From: Pleodorina starrii
Taxonomy: Eukaryota; Chlorophyta; Chlorophyceae; Chlamydomonadales; Volvocaceae
Assembly (NCBI GenBank): GCA_030267565.1
Contig: BRXU01000002.1
Location: 1,736,001-1,800,000 of the forward strand
Direction: 5' to 3'
DNA: 64,000 nt
Shown: positions 26,301 through 36,820 of the stretch, piece after piece
Layout of the letters: the number at the start of each line of letters is the position of its first letter
Position numbering within the stretch: the first letter of the stretch is position 1
The notes under the pieces: model-generated
What the model saw: only the letters and a program-made list of their open reading frames with translations
Database searches by the model: none
What the model was told of the DNA's origin: nothing
Made by a program: the position numbers and the translations under genes

Positions 26301-29300
26301 GGAGTCCGCCCGCCTGGTTTCGGAGCTCCAGTCGCTCAGCGGGCAGCGGGATCAGCAGGCGGCAGCGGCCGGCGCCGAGTCCGCAGCCCTGGCGTCGCAG
26401 CTGGAGGAGGCGCGGCAGCAGGCGGAGGCGCTAGCGGAGGAGGTGAAGCAGCTGCGGTTGGAGCTGGGGCAGTGGCAGCAGGCAGCGGCGGAGAGCGAGG
26501 CGGCGGCGGCGGCAGAGCGCCTGCGCACGGCGGAGGCGGAGGCGGCGCGCGCGGACGCGGCCGCGCGCGCGACGGAGGCGGCGAGCGAGCTAGAGCGCCT
26601 GACGCAGCGGCTGGCGCTGGAGGAGTCGCGCCACCGTCGGCAGGTGGACGAGCTGCACGACAGCTTGGACGAGCTGCGCCGCCAGGCGGACGAGCAGAGG
26701 CGTGCTGCCGCCGCCGGCGCCGACCTGGCGCAGCGGCTGGCGTTGCACGTCGGGCAGCTCGAAACGGCTGCGACGCTGTACGAATCGACGCTGGCGCCGT
26801 ACCTGTCCTACGGCAGTGCCTTGGACGAGCTGCAGGAGCGGCTTGCCGTGCTGAAGGCTCATCAGCCGCCGGCGGACGAACGAGGTGCTGCCGCCGCGTC
26901 GACGGCGGCGGCGGCGGTGGCGACGTCAGCGGCGGCGCAGGAGGCCGTCGAGCAGGAGCTGTCGCGCCTCCGGGCGGAGCTCCTGCAACTGCGTCACGGC
27001 GCCGAGGCGGCGGCGCAGCTGCGGAAGCAGCTGGCGGCGCGCGACGGTGAGCTGTACGACGCGAGGCAGCGGGCGCAGCGGGCCGAGCAGGAGCGGGCCT
27101 CGGTTGAGGAGCGGCTGCAGCGGCTTCAGGGGCAGCTGCGGGAGGCGCGGGAGGCCCGCGACGCGTGCGGCGCGGAGGCGGAGGAGCGGCGGCGGCGGCT
27201 GCAGGGGGACCTGGAGGCGGCGCAGCAGCGGGCGCGGGAGCTGGAGGGGCAGCTGGCGGCGGCGGCGTCAGCGGCGCAGGAGGCTGCTGCGGCGGCGGCA
27301 CGGCGGGCGGAGGACGTGGAGGCGGCGGCGGCCGCCGCCGCCGCGGCGGCGGAGGCGGCGCTGACTGCCCGGGCAGAGGCGGCGGAGGCGCAGGCACGGC
27401 AGCTTCGCGAGGAGCTCGACGCCGCGGGCTCCGACGCGGCGGGGCGCTGCGCGGCGCTGTCACAGGAGAAGGCCCGACTGGAGCTGGAAGTGACCCGTGG
27501 GTCGGCGGCGCTGCATGAGGCGCAGACGCGCGTCGCGGCGCTGGAGGCTGAGGCCGCCCGCTTGGAGGAAGAAGTGACCCGTGGGTCGGCAGCGCTGCGG
27601 CAGGCTGAGGAGCGCGCGGACGAGCTGGAGGCGGCGCGGCAACGGCTGGTGCGGTCCTGTGGGGAACTGGAGACCCGGGTGGCGGCGCTTGAGGAGGAGG
27701 CGAAGGGCCTGCGGCGGCAGTTGGGTGAGGGCGGCGAGGCGTCCAGGGCGGCGGCTGGGGCGTTGGAGGCGGCGCAGGGAGCTGCGGCGCAGCTTCAAGC
27801 GCGTGTAGGCGAGCTGGAGCAGCAGCTTTCCAGCAGGTGTGTGGGCGCGTGCTTGTTGGGCGAGGCGGAATGGGGTTGATGACGGATGCCAGGGGCCCGT
27901 TTCTGGAGGGGTCCGCTGTGTCGGCTGGTGTCGGGCGCCTCCCGCGATGTGCCGTCGTTGCCGGGGGCGAAGCGGGCGTTGGCCCGAGACCATTGGCCCC
28001 CTCGCCCTCCTGCGCGCGCAGCCCCCTTTCTTCCCTCTTTCACCCGCCCACGCCGCCCTTGGCACTACCCCTTCACGGTTCGGCCGGTCCTGTCCTGTCC
28101 GGTTCTGTCTCCCGAGCAGGTCGCAGGCGCTGCAGGCCTCCGAGCGCTCTCTGGCTGGTGCCGAGTCGGAGTTGCGTGACGCGCAGTCCCAACTGGCGGA
28201 CTGCCGGGGCCAGCTGGCGGCCGCGGAGATCAAGATGGAACGCCTCAGCCGCGAGGTGGGGTGCGGTGTGGTGGGGTAGGGTGGGGTGCGGTTGGCTTTG
28301 GGGTAGCTTGGCTTGATATGCCTCTTCTTTTTGAACCCCCCCTCCGCCGCCCTCCTGACTAAGGGTTTTTCTCTACTTTTGACGCCGCGCCTGCCTCCCC
28401 TGGAGCGCAGGTGGCTGACAAGGGTACGGCACTGGATGCGGTGCGGAGCGGCTCCCAGGCGGAGTCGGCGATGGCGACGCAGCGGCTGGCGGCCGCCACC
28501 TCGCGCGTGGCGGAGCTGGAGGCGGCGCTGGCGGCCGCCACGGCGCAGCACGACGCGGCGGCGTCGGCGCTGCAGCACCAGCTGACGGCGATGGAGAAGG
28601 AGGCGGTGTCGGCGCGCGCCGCGGCTCGCCAGCTGGAGCAGCAGGTGCGTGTGTGTGTGTGACCGCGTCCTGTCGTTTCGGCTGGTCGTCGTCGCCGGGT
28701 CGGAAGCGCCATGCGTCAGGCCTGACTGACACTTTAACATTATTCATGGGGGTCAGTCGTCTCTCGGCTACTTTGCCGAGGTTCATGTTCCCGACCCATG
28801 GGTCGCAGCCTACCTTGATCTTTTGCTGCAGTTCATAGTGTATGAGAGTATGACCCATGGGTCGGCGGCGCAGGTCTCGCTGCTGCGCGACAGCCTCACG
28901 GCGGAGCGCGACGCCGCGGCGGCCACGGCGGCGGTGGCCCGGTCGGAGGCGGAGGCGCGGGCGGCGGCGGCGGTGGCGGATGCCACCGCGGCGGCGGCCC
29001 GGCAGTGGCAGGGGCGACTGGACGAGGCGACCGCCAGACATTCAGCCATGTTGCAGGTGCGAATGCGAGTGGGGCGCTGGCAGGCAAGGGCCTGGATGGG
29101 CGTTGCCGATGTGGGGACCGCGTTGGGACCGCAGCGAGTGGCGAGTGGTTGTGGCGCGTATTTAGCTGCAGCCAGGGGCCGGTGACCGCTTGGTGGTGTC
29201 ACACACAGTGCACGTGCGTGTGTTTGTGTCGATCGAACGAGCTCTTCCCTCCCGGTTTCGGAGCAGGAGACGCAGCAGGAGCTGGAGAGTGTGCGGCAGA

Positions 29301-32300
29301 GGGCCCAGGTGGCGGCGGAGGAGCTGGCCATGCTCCAGGCGGCCAGTGGGGACATGGAGAGGCTGCGGAAAAAGGTGCGGCGGCGCGGGCGGCAGGCAGG
29401 GAGGGGGAGGGGCAGGGAGAGAGGGAGGGAGAGGGGGAGGGAGAGAGGGGGAGGGAGAGAGGGGGAGGGAGAGCTGCTGGCGGGGCGTTGGCGCGCGCAG
29501 GAGAGCATGTGACCAGCTCGCGAGGCACCCCTGTCCGCTGCTTACCTCGCCCCCGCTGTCCTTGCCGTTTCTTCACAACCCCTTTCCTTGCGCTGTGTCC
29601 CCCTCTTTTCCTGCCGTAGGTGAGTTGGGTTCCGGCGGGCTTCGGGGGCTGGGGCGTTCCTTGCATCCCAGCCGCACTTTCTCGGCTCGCTTCACAGCAC
29701 GTCGCTCAGCAACTTCAGCGAATTTCCTACACTTCTCTTCCAGCCTCGCCTCGTCATCGTCGCGCCTCGACACCGCGGCGGCTGGGCTCGTACTTGCTAC
29801 ACCCTCTCGGTTTGTATATAACGTCCTCCGCTGTTTTGCAAGCTTACCTCGCTGTTCTTTTGCAGATGAGACGGAATTCTTTTGTTACCTTCTGTGCTCC
29901 TGTCTCCCTTAACCTGTAATCTCGTGGCTTTTGCCGAAGCTGTCGAGCCGAATGACAGTGCTTTTCGAGAAAGAGTGAACGAGACGAGGAACGGGGACCG
30001 ACTGCCAAGGGCCCTTACAATTACCGTTCACGGGCTCCGGCCTATACGTGGATAACCCCCCCACTCGTCCTCGCCCCCCAACTCGCCCTCCCGCCCCGGC
30101 CTCTCCCCGGCAGGTCGCTGACTTCGGGCCGCTTACCGCCCGACTGGAAGCCGACAAGGCGGCTGCGCGCCAGGCGGCCGCGGAGGCGCAGGCGGCGCAG
30201 CAGCAGCTCGAGGAGCGTGTCAGGTGCGACTTGCCGAGTTCCACATCTGTACACATTTGTAATTCTGTTGCTCAATTTCTGCTGGCGGGCAACAGCTGCG
30301 TCCCACGCCTCCCCTGTGCGGCGTGTAGTGACGGGACGGGGAGACCGTCCCGGCCCGATACGGTACCTGCTCAGGCCCTGGCCCTGGCCCTCGTGCTTGC
30401 TACCTCCTCCTGCTGGTGACAGGGCGATGGAGACTGAGGCTTCGGAGCGCAACCGCAAGTTCCAAATGCTGCAGCGCAGCTTCAAGGGCGAGCTGCAGGG
30501 CGCGCGGCAGCAGCTGGAGGCGGTGCAGGCGCAGATCGCCTCGCATGTCGCGGCGGCGGCGGCAGCGGAGCAGCGGGCGGAGGAGGCGGCGGCGCGGCGG
30601 GAGGTGCGGCGCGGGGGGCATATGTTGTGCTGTGGTTGCTGATAATGCCAAGGTTGTAGGTCGGCTGCCTGCCTGGTGTAGTACGACATCGTTGACATCA
30701 TTGGTGTAGTACGACATCGTTGAGTGCTGGGTTGCCCCATGCCGAAATGTGAAACGGGGCGGCACTCAGCTGCAACGGCCGCAAGTACCGATAGTCCCGT
30801 AACCGTAGTCGCGTCAGCGCCTTAAAATGTTTGTTTTTTTCGCGCCGACGCAACCCTATCGCGTGCTGCTGATTACACCATCCCTCCAAGCAACAACAGC
30901 AACAACACCAACCGTGACCCGTATGACGAATTGCGTACCAGGCTGCCGAGGCGGAGCTCGTTGTGCTGCAGCAGCAGTTGGACGACGCGCACACGGCGGC
31001 GGCGCGGCTGGAGGCGTCGCTGGCGGCGCAGGTCGCGGCGGCGGCGGAGGCGGCGGGCAAGCTGGCGGCGGCGGAGGCGATGCTGGCGGAGGAGCGGGCA
31101 GGCCAGGCGGCGACGCAGAGCGACGGGCAGTCGCTGCGGCAGGACTTTGAACGCATGGTGGCGGCGGGTGAGTGACGAACCTGGCGTGGGCGGGGCGTGT
31201 TGGGGCGTGTTGGGGCTGAGGGTGGGGGTTCAAACAGACGAAAGCGCAGCGAAGCAGGGAGGGGCTGGAGGTGGCTCTTCGGAGGGAACGGCGGGCGGGC
31301 GGGTGAGCTAGCTCGCTAGCATCGCCGACCCGTGGGTCGGTCGGCCCGGTGCTGTGGCGCGGGCGCGCGACCCTTCTTCCGCTGACGCCGCCTCCGTTCC
31401 ATCGCTGCGGTTCGAACCGACACCGATACCTCTCGCATCCCACTCGCCCGCACGCCGCGCGGCTGCCTGTCTCCGCAGCGGTGGCAGCCCGTGAGGAGGA
31501 GGCCGAGCGGCGGGTGGCGGCGGCGGCGGCGCGAGAGCAGTCGGCGCTGGCGGAGGTACGCGCGGCGGAGGCGCGGGCGGAGGCGGCGGAGTTGGCCAAG
31601 ATCGAGCTGACGCTGGCGCTGGCGCGGGTGGACGACGATGGGCGCGCCGCGGCGGCGGCGTCGGGCGGGGTGCGGCCGTCGGTGTCGTCTCTTGGCCACG
31701 TCGCCAACCTCGTGGGTGAGTCCTGGAGCCCAGAGCTGCGTCCGGGAATGAGGTTCAAAAACTGTTCTCCCCGCGCCGCCGATACTCTGCGCTGCCCGTG
31801 ACGCCTTCCGGTCCTCTTCTCACGACGCGACGCGACACGGCGCGACACCACAGGACCCAGCTCCGGCGACTACGGCAGCGCCGACGGCGACGCGGCCGGC
31901 CCCGGCGCCGCCGACGCCACCGCCTCGCCCTCGCCCTCGAGTCTGGGTCTGTCTGACGGTCGGCGGCTGGCTGCCCGGCACGCGGAGCTCCTGGCGGAGA
32001 TGCAGCAGCGGGTGGATGAGGCGGAGCTGGCGGCGGCGGTGCAGACGAGGCGGGCGGTGGCGCTGGAGGCGGAGGTGTCCAGACTGCAGCAGCAGGTGCG
32101 GCTGGCGGCGCGGCGCGGGACGAGCCGGGGTGGGGTGGGGTGGGGTGGGTGAGGTCTTGCTCTCATACACGCGAAAATGGGGTTGGGTGAGACGGGATGG
32201 GGTGTGGGGTGCGGTGGGGTTGGTAGCTTGGCATGTGGTGGGATGACGAGAACATTCCAAAAGCGTGCTGACTAGAACAAGAACATGTAAAGTGGGGCAG

Positions 32301-32596
32301 CGAGGGAGTCGCGTCGCGGCGGCTGCTTGCTTGCTTGCTTAATTGCTTGCTTAATTGCCTTGCCTTGCCTTGCTCGCTTGCAGCTATCGGAGGCGCAGCG
32401 GCAGGTCAAGGAGCTGAGCTGGCAGATTTCGGTGGCTGTGGGCGCAGCGCCCGCAACGACCGGTGGTCGGGGGCCCAGGGGCGGAGGCGGCGGCGCTTCG
32501 GGAGCCGGGGGCAGCAGCGGGAGCGGGAGCGGGAGCAGCAGCGCGATGGGCATGTTTGACATTCTGGGCTGTGGCGCCAACTACCGACGGAACTGA
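23397..32596 (+). CDS. Golgin-like long coiled-coil protein, 17 exons
   Basis: Predicted 1470-residue coiled-coil protein, probably a Golgi or vesicle tether. Exons: 23397-23483, 23611-23697, 23956-24027, 24463-24633, 24843-25107, 25350-25603, 26272-27836, 28120-28255, 28411-28644, 28832-29056, 29267-29374, 30114-30223, 30423-30603, 30942-31167, 31479-31715, 31854-32095, 32384-32596; all phases agree. The N-terminus, MWGQLNNLTKLVSEQAGSVI, is a possible amphipathic membrane-binding helix like the ALPS motifs of golgins. Heptad-rich Ala/Glu/Gln/Arg sequence then runs almost to the end, with a Gly/Ser break before the C-terminal MGMFDILGCGANYRRN. No GRIP domain was seen, so the golgin label is an inference; a centrosomal or flagellar coiled-coil protein is the alternative. 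Exon 10 may instead start at 28874. Exon 7 contains two copies of the dispersed GACCC palindrome, each encoding VTRGSAAL. Confidence 0.75.
29395..29475 (+). repeat. GA-rich purine tract in intron 11 of the coiled-coil gene
   Basis: A nearly uninterrupted purine run of GGGAGAGA and GGGAGGGA units. Mirror-symmetric purine runs like this can form triplex DNA. A similar tract sits at 53322-53362. Confidence 0.8.
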
Positions 32597-33814
32597 AGCC
32601 GCCCCGCGGAGCCCGAGAGGCGGCGGGGTATGAGGGAGTAGGGGGTAGGGCTGAGGGCGGGAAGGTGAGAGGTGAAGGTCAACGAGGTCTGGGAGCTAAC
32701 TGGTAGGAGCCGTAGTGCAGCGTGAATACCGTAGATGGATGGCTTGGAGGACCGGGCTGGTTGGTGGTCCGTGGGCCTGGCGTTCGTTGCAATGTCAGCG
32801 CGTTCGGTGTTGCAAAGCCACACCACGCGCTGCATGAGCGTCTGTGTGCATGTACGCGCTGCATGAGCGTCTGTGTGCATGTGAGCTGTAGGTGGGGTTT
32901 CGTGCTGTCGTGCGTGCTGTCGTGCTTTCGGAGAAGGGGTGGGGCGAGTCGCGACGGGGGTCTGCGGCGGGTCCACTCTACCGGTAATCGCCGCTTGAGA
33001 ACCGGATCGGACCGGACCTCGCCTCAGCGGTGCTTGGGTTTGAGTTGGGTTGGGTTTGGCCTCCCCTTGCCGGCCTTGCGTTTGCGGCAGCCGGCGGGCT
33101 GAAATGGTGTATTATGTGTACGGGTATGTGTACGGGTGTTATGTGTATGTGTGCTAAGTCTAAAAGTGTATGTATGTATGTGTCTCTCGTGCGGTGCATG
33201 CCCCAGGTGGGACGCTTGATGTGGGATTGTTGAGGGTTGGGACTTGGGAGACGCACGTGGGGATCGGGGCTAGGAAATAGATACCGCAGCAAGGGGTCGG
33301 GGATCGGGGTCAAGTCGGTGGTGATGGCGGTGGTGTAGCGATGGATGTCACTCGAGCGCTGGCGCTGCATCAAGCGCACGGCACGTGGATGCGCTTTGAG
33401 AAGGGCTTAGGGTGGAGGCGGCCTGCGACATGATGATAGGTATGGGAGCGGGGGCCCCCCGTAGTGATCGGTGGCCCCTTAGTCCCGCCTCTCCGGGCGA
33501 CCTGCCTACCTGCCTCGGCCCGTGGGCCGCACGTCAAAGCGGCCAGCATGCGGGCGGGTTTTTGCTGCCCCCCGTTCCAGAACGCGTGTGACATGCCGGG
33601 CCACGTGATGATGCCGCCTGGCTTGCGTTCCGTGTGGCAGCGAGCGCGTGCGTGGCGAGGGGTGCGACTGTGATGACGACGTAGCTCAGTCGGCATGTGT
33701 GTGTGTGTCGTTGCCCCCCGGGGGCGCCGGCACTTGCAAAGCTTGAGGCCCTGGAGCTTCAGGGCGGGCTTGAGCCAGTGTGCAGAGCGAGCAATTCCGG
33801 CCAGCTGGCCCGCT
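32597..33814. other. Region downstream of the coiled-coil gene
   Basis: Holds the 3' end of the coiled-coil gene. A 25-base unit (GCTGCATGAGCGTCTGTGTG...) is directly repeated at about 32830-32884. A tRNA D-arm-like string, GTAGCTCAGTCGG, occurs near 33681 but no anticodon or T arm follows. No protein gene was recognised. Confidence 0.4.
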
Positions 33815-34297
33815 TGTCACGACACACAGCGTAATTGACACAGCGTGTCAAAGGCCTGGATTGTACGATCTACACCAGGAAACCCCTCCTCGGTCAAGGA
33901 TGGGGGAATGCCGCGGAATCTACTCCGGAAGACGGGATCTGAGTGCCGTCACTCCGGCGATCACTGCCTGAGCGGGAGCTGAGTGCCGCTCATGATCCAA
34001 GTACGGCAGGATCCCTAAGCCCGGCTATGATAGAAAGGCCCGGTCAGGCCTGCCCAACAAGCTCGAGTCACCTTTACCAGTCTGCAGTACGATTGCAGAT
34101 GTCCTTGGCCGCTAGATTCAGTCATATATGGGGGGAGTTGCGGGAACCCCGTCTAGCGGTACGCGGCGTGGGTTCGAATCACACGGCCGGCCACTGGTGA
34201 GGTGTTCCCCACGAAAAACCCAGGTCGGGGTTTCTGGTGTGGGGGGGTTGGGCGCGGAGCACTACCCGATGTGCCAGAGACGCAGTGTGTCGTGACA
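33815..34297. mobile_element. Terminal-inverted-repeat element, copy 1 (interrupted)
   Basis: Starts TGTCACGACACACAGCG and ends with its near-perfect inverse, CGCAGTGTGTCGTGACA (one mismatch over 17 bases). It is 483 bases long because 134 foreign bases sit at 34129-34262. Without them it matches copy 2 almost base for base. No transposase is encoded, so it is a non-autonomous, MITE-like element. Confidence 0.8.
34129..34262. mobile_element. Insertion in copy 1 with a tRNA-like B box
   Basis: Present in copy 1 and missing from copy 2, so the empty site is known: it lies between GTCATA and CCCGATG and has a TA duplicated on both sides. The insert contains GTCTAGCGGTA (like a tRNA A box) and, 11 bases on, GGTTCGAATC (a good B box). 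The anticodon arm is missing, so it is not a working tRNA; a short SINE-like or tRNA-derived insert is the best reading. Confidence 0.6.
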
Positions 34298-34299
34298 GC

Positions 34300-34646
34300 T
34301 GTCACGACACACAGCGTAATTGACACAGCGTGTCAAAAGCCTGGATTGTACGATCTACACCAGGAAACCCCTCCTCGGTCAAGGATGGGGGAATGCCGCG
34401 GAATCTACTCCGGAAGACGGGATCTGAGTGCCGTCACTCCGGCGATCACTGCCTGAGCGGGAGCTGAGTGCCGCTCATGATCCAAGTACGGCAGGATCCC
34501 TAAGCCCGGCTATGATAGAAAGGCCCGGTCAGGCCTGCCCAACAAGCTCGAGTCACCTTTACCAGTCTGCAGTACGATTGCAGATGTCCTTGGCCGCTAG
34601 ATTCAGTCATATACCCGATGTGCCAGAGACGCAGTGTGTCGTGACA
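34300..34646. mobile_element. Terminal-inverted-repeat element, copy 2 (uninterrupted)
   Basis: A 347-base copy of the same element, two bases after copy 1. The pair as a whole is flanked by CGCT at 33811-33814 and 34647-34650, a likely 4-base target duplication. It therefore seems to have entered as a unit, or the second copy arose by tandem duplication after insertion. Confidence 0.8.
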
Positions 34647-34650
34647 CGCT

Positions 34651-35452
34651 AGATCTACCCAGCAAAGTACGGAACGTCCGGCGCGTTGCTCTCTCTCAAC
34701 AAGCGCGCGAATAACTATCGGGCACTAAAGGAAGTCTGGGTTGCGCGGGTAGGCGCGGATGAGCCGGAAGCAAGCAGATGTCGTCCAGCTCCGGGGTGAG
34801 AGATGTGGATGGGTCAGCAGATCGTGCTTACAGAGGATGTTACCGAGGTCTTAACCCATTGTGCGGACTGGTACATGACTCTTGGCAAGCCACCCGGCGA
34901 ATTCCTGCGACAATAATCATCGTGATCGTGGTAACGAAACCAACTGTCCAACGACCCGTCGACGTGCTTCCACCCCCGCATCTGCGGCGTGGAATGTCTT
35001 CCTCCCCATGTTGTCTGCAAACCCACATCTCGCATTGTAAGTTTTTACCACTGGCTCGCGTTACGAGTCGATGCCCCTCTTCTACCACTATCAGTCATTA
35101 TTAGAGAAAGGGCGGCCGCATATGCCGCACCTACGCCTTCCAAACACCACATCCGTCCAGATGCAGCAATTCAACATAATAATATAATACAATATGATGC
35201 GTGCGTCATCCTGCTCGGCGTGTGCAAACGCTCCTACAAATAGATAGAATTACAGAAACGACTAAACGTTGCTCTCGGGATTTTTACCATCAAAAAATAG
35301 CGCAATGCTCCACGATGGCGCATCAAAAGACAAATTGTAAGAAAACCATTAAACGGAAGAAGAGTTGTCCGAAAGGACATGTCATTATTACTGAAAGAGC
35401 AAGGGAACGACGACATCCGCGGCGCCTCTGCACTTATGGCCCTCCCCCAAAA
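34651..35452. other. AT-richer region between the repeat element and the cytochrome b5 gene
   Basis: Contains the presumed 3' untranslated region of the cytochrome b5 gene at its right end. No gene, array or RNA was seen in the rest. Base composition is clearly lower in GC than in the genic regions. Confidence 0.4.
35250..35254 (-). promoter_or_regulatory. Likely TGTAA polyadenylation signal of the cytochrome b5 gene
   Basis: TGTAA on the minus strand, about 200 bases after the TGA stop at 35453. The position fits a normal 3' untranslated region for this group of algae. Confidence 0.45.
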
Positions 35453-36428
35453 TCAAACGTTGCCGGAGTTGGCCCCCTCCTCCTCTGGCGCCAGTTCGCC
35501 AATGTAGTAGGCTTGCAGCTGCCGCCAAGCGACCGGGTAGGGACGGTGGATTTCCCGGAACTCCTGGGGGGCGCAGCGAGCTAGGAAATTAGGATGGGCA
35601 CCACGCAGCAGTGCAACGCCACAGGAGTTTCACATCGGACGCGCGGACAAGCGTGCGAAGAACACCAGCAACACGCGCACAGTGCACGTCTGCTGCTGCC
35701 GTGGTGTGTGAATCCCACACGCATGCCCCAATCGCAGACAAGCCCCTCGCGCACTGCCGACGGGCCTGGGGCCCAAAGTAACAGCAACATCAGCATACAG
35801 CAACCGTTAGAACCTGAAATTCACGTCGCTGTCGCCCCAACGTCACATTCCCGCTAGCGCGCTCTGCGCCTCGCACCTGGCTGCAATCCGTGCCGGAGTG
35901 CGCCAGGATGGACAAGACGGTACTGATGGCAGAGCTGTCCTCCCAGCCTGGGTGGTTGACGAGATGCTCCGTAATGTCGTACACTTTCCCGTCGACCGCG
36001 ATCCACGCGTCGTCCTTGCGCGCGTGCTGGCGCACCTCAGACAGGCTCCAGGCCTTGCCCAGCCTGCGCAGCTGACGCCGCGTTAGCCGCTGGGCCGTGG
36101 CTGAAGAGGAGGGGGAGGAGGAGGGCGCCTGGGGTGCCAAGGCCGCCACTGTCGTGGTGGGGATGCTGGGCGTTGGTAGCGCGGTTGCAGGCGCAGGTGT
36201 TGGGATGCTGGGCAGGGACGACGACGTTGATGTTGGCTCCTCGGACTGCAGGTGCGGCGTACTGATCGCCCGGGATAAGGAAATAGCATCAGCACCAGCT
36301 GAGGAAATTTGTGCTTGGAGGTGCACGCTGCTGTGGGAATGGCGCAAGTCGCTCTCTGCGGATGCTGATGGACCGTCGCCGGCGTCATTTGTCGGCCCCC
36401 ACATTGACGCAAAGGGGCATCCAGACAT
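35453..36428 (-). CDS. Cytochrome b5-domain protein with a variant haem motif
   Basis: A 220-residue protein in two exons, 35877-36428 and 35453-35563 (phase 0, GTGCGA..CAG). Residues 1-125 are Ser/Thr/Pro/Ala-rich and probably unstructured. From about 126 a cytochrome b5 fold follows: WSLSEVRQHARKDDAWIAVD, KVYDITEHLVNHPGW, and in exon 2 EFREIHRPYPVAWRQLQAYY. The expected axial haem ligands are His159 (NHPGW) and His190 (EIHR). The usual HPGG is HPGW, and the ligands are 31 residues apart against about 24 in classical b5, with an inserted ISTVLSILAH-type helix. No transmembrane anchor is present, so the protein should be soluble or part of an electron-transfer complex. The ATG at 36428 is the first in the frame. 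The partner reductase is unknown. Confidence 0.85.
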
Positions 36429-36637
36429 CGTGATGTTCAGTTTTAGCGATGAAGAAGCGATGGAAACGTGTGGTGTTATCCTTGGCCGAAGGCGTATAAA
36501 AAGTTTAGGATTAGGATTATCCTTGCGACTTCATCGATGCTTGCAGCTTCGTGAAGTGAGTTTAGTGTGTTCGCTTGATCGACTCAATATTCACCACCAT
36601 ATCGTAATAAAGTACGTACATCGGTTTGTATTGGGGC

Positions 36638-36820
36638 ATGCTCCAACGGGTAAAGGTCACTGGCCTCTTTTGGAAGGGTACCTTTTTCATTGTCCTCACA
36701 GTACTGGCTTTCGTCGCACTGGCATTGTTGTATTCATTTAGCGTTCCCATGTTGATTTTATTAGCTTTGGTGCCCCTCATCCCCTCCTTTCGCCTTCTGG
36801 CCCCAACCGCTGTTCGTTAG
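36638..36820 (+). CDS. Possible small membrane protein, 60 residues
   Basis: An open frame from ATG 36638 to TAG encodes one or two strongly hydrophobic segments (FFIVLTVLAFVALALLYSF and PMLILLALVPLI). It runs divergently from the cytochrome b5 gene, about 210 bases from its ATG. A plus-strand TGTAA at 37114-37118 could end it. It matches no family I know, and a single short frame in AT-richer DNA can arise by chance. It could also be one exon of a larger gene. Confidence 0.25.
   Translation: MLQRVKVTGLFWKGTFFIVLTVLAFVALALLYSFSVPMLILLALVPLIPSFRLLAPTAVR

Noticed and set aside
26336..27463. 375-codon minus-strand Pro/Ala-rich frame
   Set aside because: Exact shadow of coiled-coil exon 7, which has heptads and spliced neighbours in phase.
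33672..33760. Possible tRNA gene from GTAGCTCAGTCGG
   Set aside because: Only a D-arm-like string is present; no anticodon stem, T arm or matching acceptor stem follows.
34129..34262. Functional tRNA gene from the B box GGTTCGAATC
   Set aside because: A and B boxes are only about 11 bases apart, so no anticodon arm can fit, and the acceptor ends do not pair.
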